21,440 bases of DNA, from positions 1-21,440 of the forward strand of contig BFEA01000858.1 of NCBI GenBank assembly GCA_003427395.1, written 5' to 3'. The translations under genes and the position numbers were made by a program. Numbering within the stretch: the first letter of the stretch is position 1; the number at the start of each line of letters is the position of its first letter. Positions 17,644 through 21,440 of this stretch are shown here, in pieces. Below the pieces are notes generated by a model. It was not told the DNA's origin, did not search any database, and saw nothing but the letters and a program-made list of their open reading frames with translations. Source of the stretch: Chara braunii (lineage: Eukaryota > Streptophyta > Charophyceae > Charales > Characeae).

Positions 17644-18360
17644 CCGCAGTCTGTGACAGTGGTCAGATCTTTCTCAGGGATGACTGACTACTATCGCAAC
17701 TTCGTGAAGAACTATAGCACTGTAGCTTTTGACTGATTTAACTCGCCTTGACACATCATGTGAATGGACCAACGAGTGTGAGGCAGCCTTCAAGTGTTTG
17801 AAGCATACTCTCATGCACCATGAGGTTCTCATGGTTCCCGGTCCGGAGAGGTCATTCGTTTTGACCACTGATGCAAGCCAATATGACATTGGCGTAGTGT
17901 TGGCCCAATAGGAAGGGAAGAAGTTAAGGCTGATCGAGTACATGAGTAAGAAGATAACATGAAAGAAATTGGGAAAGTCCAACTACGAATGGGAACTGTA
18001 TGCCCTATACAAAGCACTTGTTCACTGGAGACACTATTAGTTAGAAAAACTCTTCTACTTGAGAACCGACCATCAGTCACTCAAGTGGATTAAGGCGCAA
18101 CCTGTTCTCTTTGACGCACTTAAACGCCAGATTGAAGTCATAGATCAATATGACTTTAAGCTAGACTACGTGAAAGGAGAGTACAACAAGTTTGCTGATG
18201 CGCTGTCACGTAGGGCAGACTACCTAGGTGCGCTGATTACTGAGTTTGGCTTATCCGATGATGTAACTAGATCCTTGGTGGAAGCCTATAAGGAAGACCC
18301 CGTCATGATGGACATCATGAGCAATCTTGAGGCAAAAGATAAGACCATGTCAGATGAAAG
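17644..18360 (+). pseudogene. pol: Ty3/gypsy connection domain and RNase H remnant
   Basis: It begins with SVTVVRSFSGMTDYYRNFVKNYS, the usual segment after the reverse transcriptase palm, and shifts frame near 17729. RNase H then reads FVLTTDASQYDIGVVLAQ, NYEWELYALYKALVHWRHY, YLRTDHQSLKWIKAQP and GEYNKFADALSRRADYLG, so its acidic residues are visible. Stops occur in frame at about 17909, 17960 and 18038. There is no insert between the first two RNase H strands, unlike the chromovirus at 9759-9929. Recognisable sequence ends at about 18357. Confidence 0.85.
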
Positions 18361-18771
18361 ACCCAATGGAAGACATACGGATCGGAAAAAACCGTATATG
18401 ACTCCGTCCAGCGTACAAATTTCGGCAAAAGAGCGCACCCCACGAGAATGTTCATGGTTTCACAACACACGCAGATAGAAGCGTTCGCCTTGCGTGATGC
18501 GATCGAGGTATTTTTTCGAAGGGACCACCGTGAAGATCCCGTTTTCTTCGGTTCCACTTCTTATGTTTGTTATCCCACACATGAGTATTAACGATCTCTA
18601 CATGCAGAGGAATCTCCTCTTTAGGAAAATGTTCATTCAAAGAGTTGTGTTACATCCATGCCGTCAATTTCGTTTTTGGGGGCCCATGCAAAACAACGTC
18701 ATGCTCAGTGTTATGTTCGAATTACATTTTTTGTATGTTTTCGGTATGAACAGGCAATCTTTCTACCGCTG
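18361..18771. other. Unexplained ~410-bp block between RNase H and integrase
   Basis: In Ty3/gypsy elements RNase H is joined to the integrase zinc finger by a few dozen residues. Here about 410 bases of unrelated, T-rich sequence stand in that place. I recognise no domain on either strand and found no terminal repeats or target duplication. It may be another small insertion, or rearranged element sequence. Confidence 0.4.
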
Positions 18772-19690
18772 GGTCACTTTGGCTATAAAAAGACTAGTGC
18801 AAATCCGGCACAACGATTTTGGTAGCCTGGTATGCTAGACGAAGCCAAGGAGTACATATAGACTTGTCAAGTCTGTCAGTGGGACAAGTTACTCAAGCCC
18901 TTACCCATTCCTGCGGGTCCAGGACAGAGCGACTCCATGGACTTCATGGATACCGTCGTGACCAGCAAGAGTGGCAAGAGGCATATCTTCGTCATAGTTG
19001 ATAGGTTTACTAAGTATGTTAGACTGATTGCCATGCCAGAGACTGCAAGGACTGGACACGTTATCAAGTTATTTATGGATAAGTGGGTGCGTGATCTTGG
19101 ACTGCCGAAGACTATCATTAGTCACATAGATGTCCGCTTCACCACCGAGAGGTGGAAGAGGGCCGCTGAACAGATGGGCACATTTCAGGTAGGGGAACAT
19201 GTCTGGGTCAAGGCTAGTGAACTAGGACAAGAATTCGGCATCTCTAGAAAACTAATGCCATAGTACTTTGGTCCTTGGGAGGTCTTAGATATCGTGGGTA
19301 GTAATTTGGACGGTCCCTCGTATGTCATTCATATCCCTGGTCACTTGCGCACTTACCCTGTGTTTCACGCTCCAAAGCTTGCACCTTTCACTGAGACACA
19401 GTAGTTTCCATCAAGGAGATCAATGCTGCCCCCAACCATGGATGGCCACATGGACGTGGATGATATTTTGGAGCACAGAGACATGCCTGTTCCCAAGCCT
19501 ATGGGGAGAGGAAGACCGTCGGAACCCAAGAGGGAGTACCGGGTCAGATTCACGCATCAGCGGCATCACACAGATCCAAAAGAAGATTGATGGTTCACAA
19601 GAGAGGAACTGGTTGAAACAACCCCTCAGGTTGTGGCAGAATATGAACGTAAGTGAAGGGGAAGGTACCAGCATCTCAGCGGACTTTCGA
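18772..19690 (+). pseudogene. pol: Ty3/gypsy integrase and C-terminal remnant, catalytic core deleted
   Basis: It starts at GHFGYKKT, part of the zinc-binding domain, followed by TCQVCQ. TAG codons lie at 18823 and 18859. The core opens with SDSMDFMDTVV (first Asp at 18940) and FVIVDRFTKYVRLI. The second catalytic position reads SHIDVRFT where SDRDxRFT is usual, so the Asp is His (19123). At about 19185 the sequence passes directly from KRAAEQMGTF to QVGEHVWVKASELG, losing the stretch that holds the catalytic Glu, in frame. The barrel (FGPWEVLDIVG) and FHAPKLAPF follow. Past another stop and a frame change it ends with REYRVRFTH and WFTREELVETTPQVVAEYER, a possible chromodomain-like tail. Confidence 0.85.
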
Positions 19691-19707
19691 AGCTGAGGGG
19701 GATGGAA
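19691..19707 (+). promoter_or_regulatory. Polypurine tract priming plus-strand DNA synthesis
   Basis: AGCTGAGGGGGATGGAA lies directly before the TG of the LTR and shortly after the pol remnant, the expected place and composition for the primer of second-strand synthesis in an LTR retrotransposon. Confidence 0.65.
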
Positions 19708-20340
19708 TGTGAGGAATGTGTCCTCATGGGGCCCTAGCCAACATGCACATGTTATGGACTGTGCCCCCCAGCAAGCCTCGTGCCCGCCCTAAGTGAAGGC
19801 GGGCCTGAATATCCATGCGAGGCCCTTATCTCAACATTTTCCAATGTGGGTATCAGACAGCTGCAGCACGCCAGTTGGTTGAAGGGCAACCTGGGGATCT
19901 CCCTTGCTCCTTAGCAGCAGATGCGTCAAGCATTTGAGCCCAGGACGGAGGTGGTTGCGCCTTGGGCACACGCAGTGTGCAGTGTGAGGCCGACGCATCA
20001 CGAAGTGGCCGCGGGGCAATGAGAATGCAGCATTGTCGTCACACCTACCCCGGGGGCCAATGCAAACACGGCAAACACTTGGAGCCTGGAGGCAACCTGA
20101 GGGTGCCCAACTGAAGAGGGCCCAAGCCCTTAACTATAGGAATGGGTTTGGCCACAGACACTAGGGCTCGACCAAAAGCTACTGGAAACTTCTTCAGCCA
20201 GGCGCGGGCAGCCCAGCAGGGCAGCTACTCCCATATAGGGAGGAGGCTGGCCAGAAGCTGGCACTCTGGCCTCGGTAGGCAATACAGTCACGCTGCTGCA
20301 TTGCTGCGCAGGTGTCTACATTAGCACATGCTGGTTGGGG
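19708..20340 (+). mobile_element. 3' LTR (start defined, end uncertain)
   Basis: It begins TGTGAGGAATG immediately after the polypurine tract. Its first ~175 bp share ordered blocks with the minus-strand fragment at 1640-1949, which independently starts TGTGAGG. The matching 5' LTR of this element is not in the window, so the end cannot be set by comparison. 20340 is a rough limit, and the LTR could run on to the simple repeats at 20845. Confidence 0.55.
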
Positions 20341-20844
20341 CTATGTGTCACCCGCTAAGCACCCCGCTGCCCTTCAGCGTCCGTTACCTCAGGTCAGCGA
20401 GGCGTGTAGGGGGCATAGCCGGGCTGCAGGGGCTTGGGCAGGTGATGGGCGATGGTGGTCTTTAGGGAAGGAGGCACATGAGTGGGTGGACAAGGTCTGA
20501 TGAGGGAAGAACGTAATTGGTGTATGTGGGAGGTCGGCATTGGTGTTGACGTCATGTACATTGGTCTCCGGCGACGAAGTGATCCTGTTAAACGAATGTA
20601 GACAGGATAGATAGGCTGATTACAGTAGGTTGGGCACTGGCAGCAGGTGCCATACAGTAGGAGCGACATTGGATACTATGTTGGTGTAGCCTGAGGGCTT
20701 GGACATCGGCTCACGAGTTGATTTTATCGCTCTTATGTGGATGGAATCTTGGTGCATTTATGTTCTCTGCTTGGTACATAACTATTTGAACTTCTGTGTG
20801 ATTTTGCAACTTGTTTTCTATCTATTGCTCTTGCTTATATTCCT
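20341..20844. other. No gene seen
   Basis: Mixed-composition sequence with stops in all frames and no recognisable domain. It contains one TGACGTCA (20547-20554). It may be the distal part of the LTR or unique sequence; the last 100 bases become T-rich. Confidence 0.4.
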
Positions 20845-21127
20845 TTTAAATCAATCAATAAATTTATAAATCTATCAATCTATCAATCTATCGCTTTGTC
20901 AATCTATTTGTTAATCTATCTCTTTGTCAATCTACTTGTTTACCTATCTATGTCTACCGATCTATCTATCTACTTATGAATTTTTCTACCTATCTATTTG
21001 TGCACCTATTTATATTTCTACCTATCTATCTACCTACCGACCCCCTACCTACCTACCTACCTACCTACCTACCTATCTACCTACCTACTTACCTACCTAC
21101 CTACCTACTTACCTACCTAACTTCATC

Positions 21128-21176
<49 letters not shown>

Positions 21177-21177
21177 G

Positions 21178-21219
<42 letters not shown>

Positions 21220-21240
21220 CATTTGTCTATTTGTCTATCT
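20845..21240. repeat. Tetranucleotide repeat array (ATCA, CTAC, CTAT)
   Basis: It passes from ATCA/ATCT units through degenerate CTAT to CTAC units (about 21040-21118) and a nearly pure CTAT run (about 21125-21220). Reading frames across it give Tyr/Leu/Ser/Pro repeats that are simple-repeat artefacts. Confidence 0.9.
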
Positions 21241-21242
21241 GT

Positions 21243-21375
21243 CTGCTATAAAACCACGCGTTCATTAAACACGAGTTCAACGTTAAGAAATTGAACGCTT
21301 CGAACGTGCGCACAATGAACGGACTTTCTCAATTTGAACGGGTTTGCAACCAAAAGAAAATAGGAAAAAAAAAAA
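21243..21375. other. GTTC/GAAC-rich segment with an A-run
   Basis: At least six GAAC or GTTC words lie within about 90 bases, followed by GGAAAAAAAAAAAGAACG. The word content and A-run resemble the 340-bp insertion at 16945, but I could not align the two base by base. Confidence 0.3.
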
Positions 21376-21396
21376 GAACGTACCTCTGTCTGTGCC

Positions 21397-21440
21397 TGTG
21401 TGTGTGTGTGGTTGTGTGTGTGTGTGTGTGTGTATGTGTG
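21397..21440. repeat. (GT)n microsatellite running to the window edge
   Basis: GT units with a few interruptions (GGTT, GTAT) run from 21397 to the last base. Confidence 0.85.

Noticed and set aside
20845-21240. Regularly repeated units that could suggest a CRISPR array or satellite
   Set aside because: They are 4-base simple repeats without spacers.

Overview
This window is eukaryotic, repeat-dense, non-genic DNA: a nested graveyard of transposable elements with no host gene that I can support. Nearly all recognisable protein homology is on the + strand: two Ty3/gypsy-type LTR retrotransposon bodies, part of a third, and one hAT-superfamily DNA transposase of the DUF659/BED-finger kind. All are broken by in-frame stops, frameshifts, internal deletions or insertions. 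A chromovirus with a C-terminal chromodomain, a DUF659 hAT transposase with a glutamine-rich tail, telo-box-like TTAGGGTTT motifs and abundant CAG/CAA repeats together suggest a green-plant-lineage genome. A streptophyte alga such as Chara is my best guess, but that is inference. Two ambiguous bases (11565, 11608) show this is draft assembly.

Layout. 1-1520: end of a decayed retroelement (gag with an in-frame stop, then a faint retropepsin active-site remnant). About 1640-1949: an LTR fragment in minus orientation, related to the LTR that starts at 19708. 1961-3276: TCAA microsatellite, a ~370-bp tandem duplication rich in TGACGTCA and CACGTG, then CAG/GCA low complexity. 3277-3584: first copy of a 308-bp terminal-inverted-repeat element. 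3594-3924: inverted repeats and a minus-strand tRNA-like (SINE-type) head. 3925-5600: C-runs, a ~470-bp polypyrimidine tract, three copies of a ~47-bp hairpin repeat, an ATTT repeat and telo-box-like motifs.

5604-11953: the best preserved element, a chromovirus with gag (zinc knuckle damaged), protease, reverse transcriptase (catalytic YLDD box deleted), RNase H with a 57-codon insert, integrase with an intact D,D-35-E, and a chromodomain. I could not identify its LTRs. 13095-13402: second copy of the 308-bp element, 7 bp before the hAT reading frame. 13410-16426: the hAT transposase and its trinucleotide-repeat tail. 16572-16660: a (GA)n tract with a G-run.

16772-19690: a more decayed gypsy pol, hit by a 340-bp insertion with a near-perfect 8-bp target duplication, by a ~410-bp unexplained block, and by loss of most of its integrase core. 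It runs into a polypurine tract and an LTR start at 19708. 20845-21440: tetranucleotide and GT simple repeats.

No set of genes here works together as a system. The elements may be linked indirectly: the 340-bp insertion has hAT-like hallmarks and the window carries the wreck of a hAT transposase, but nothing shows that this transposase moved it.
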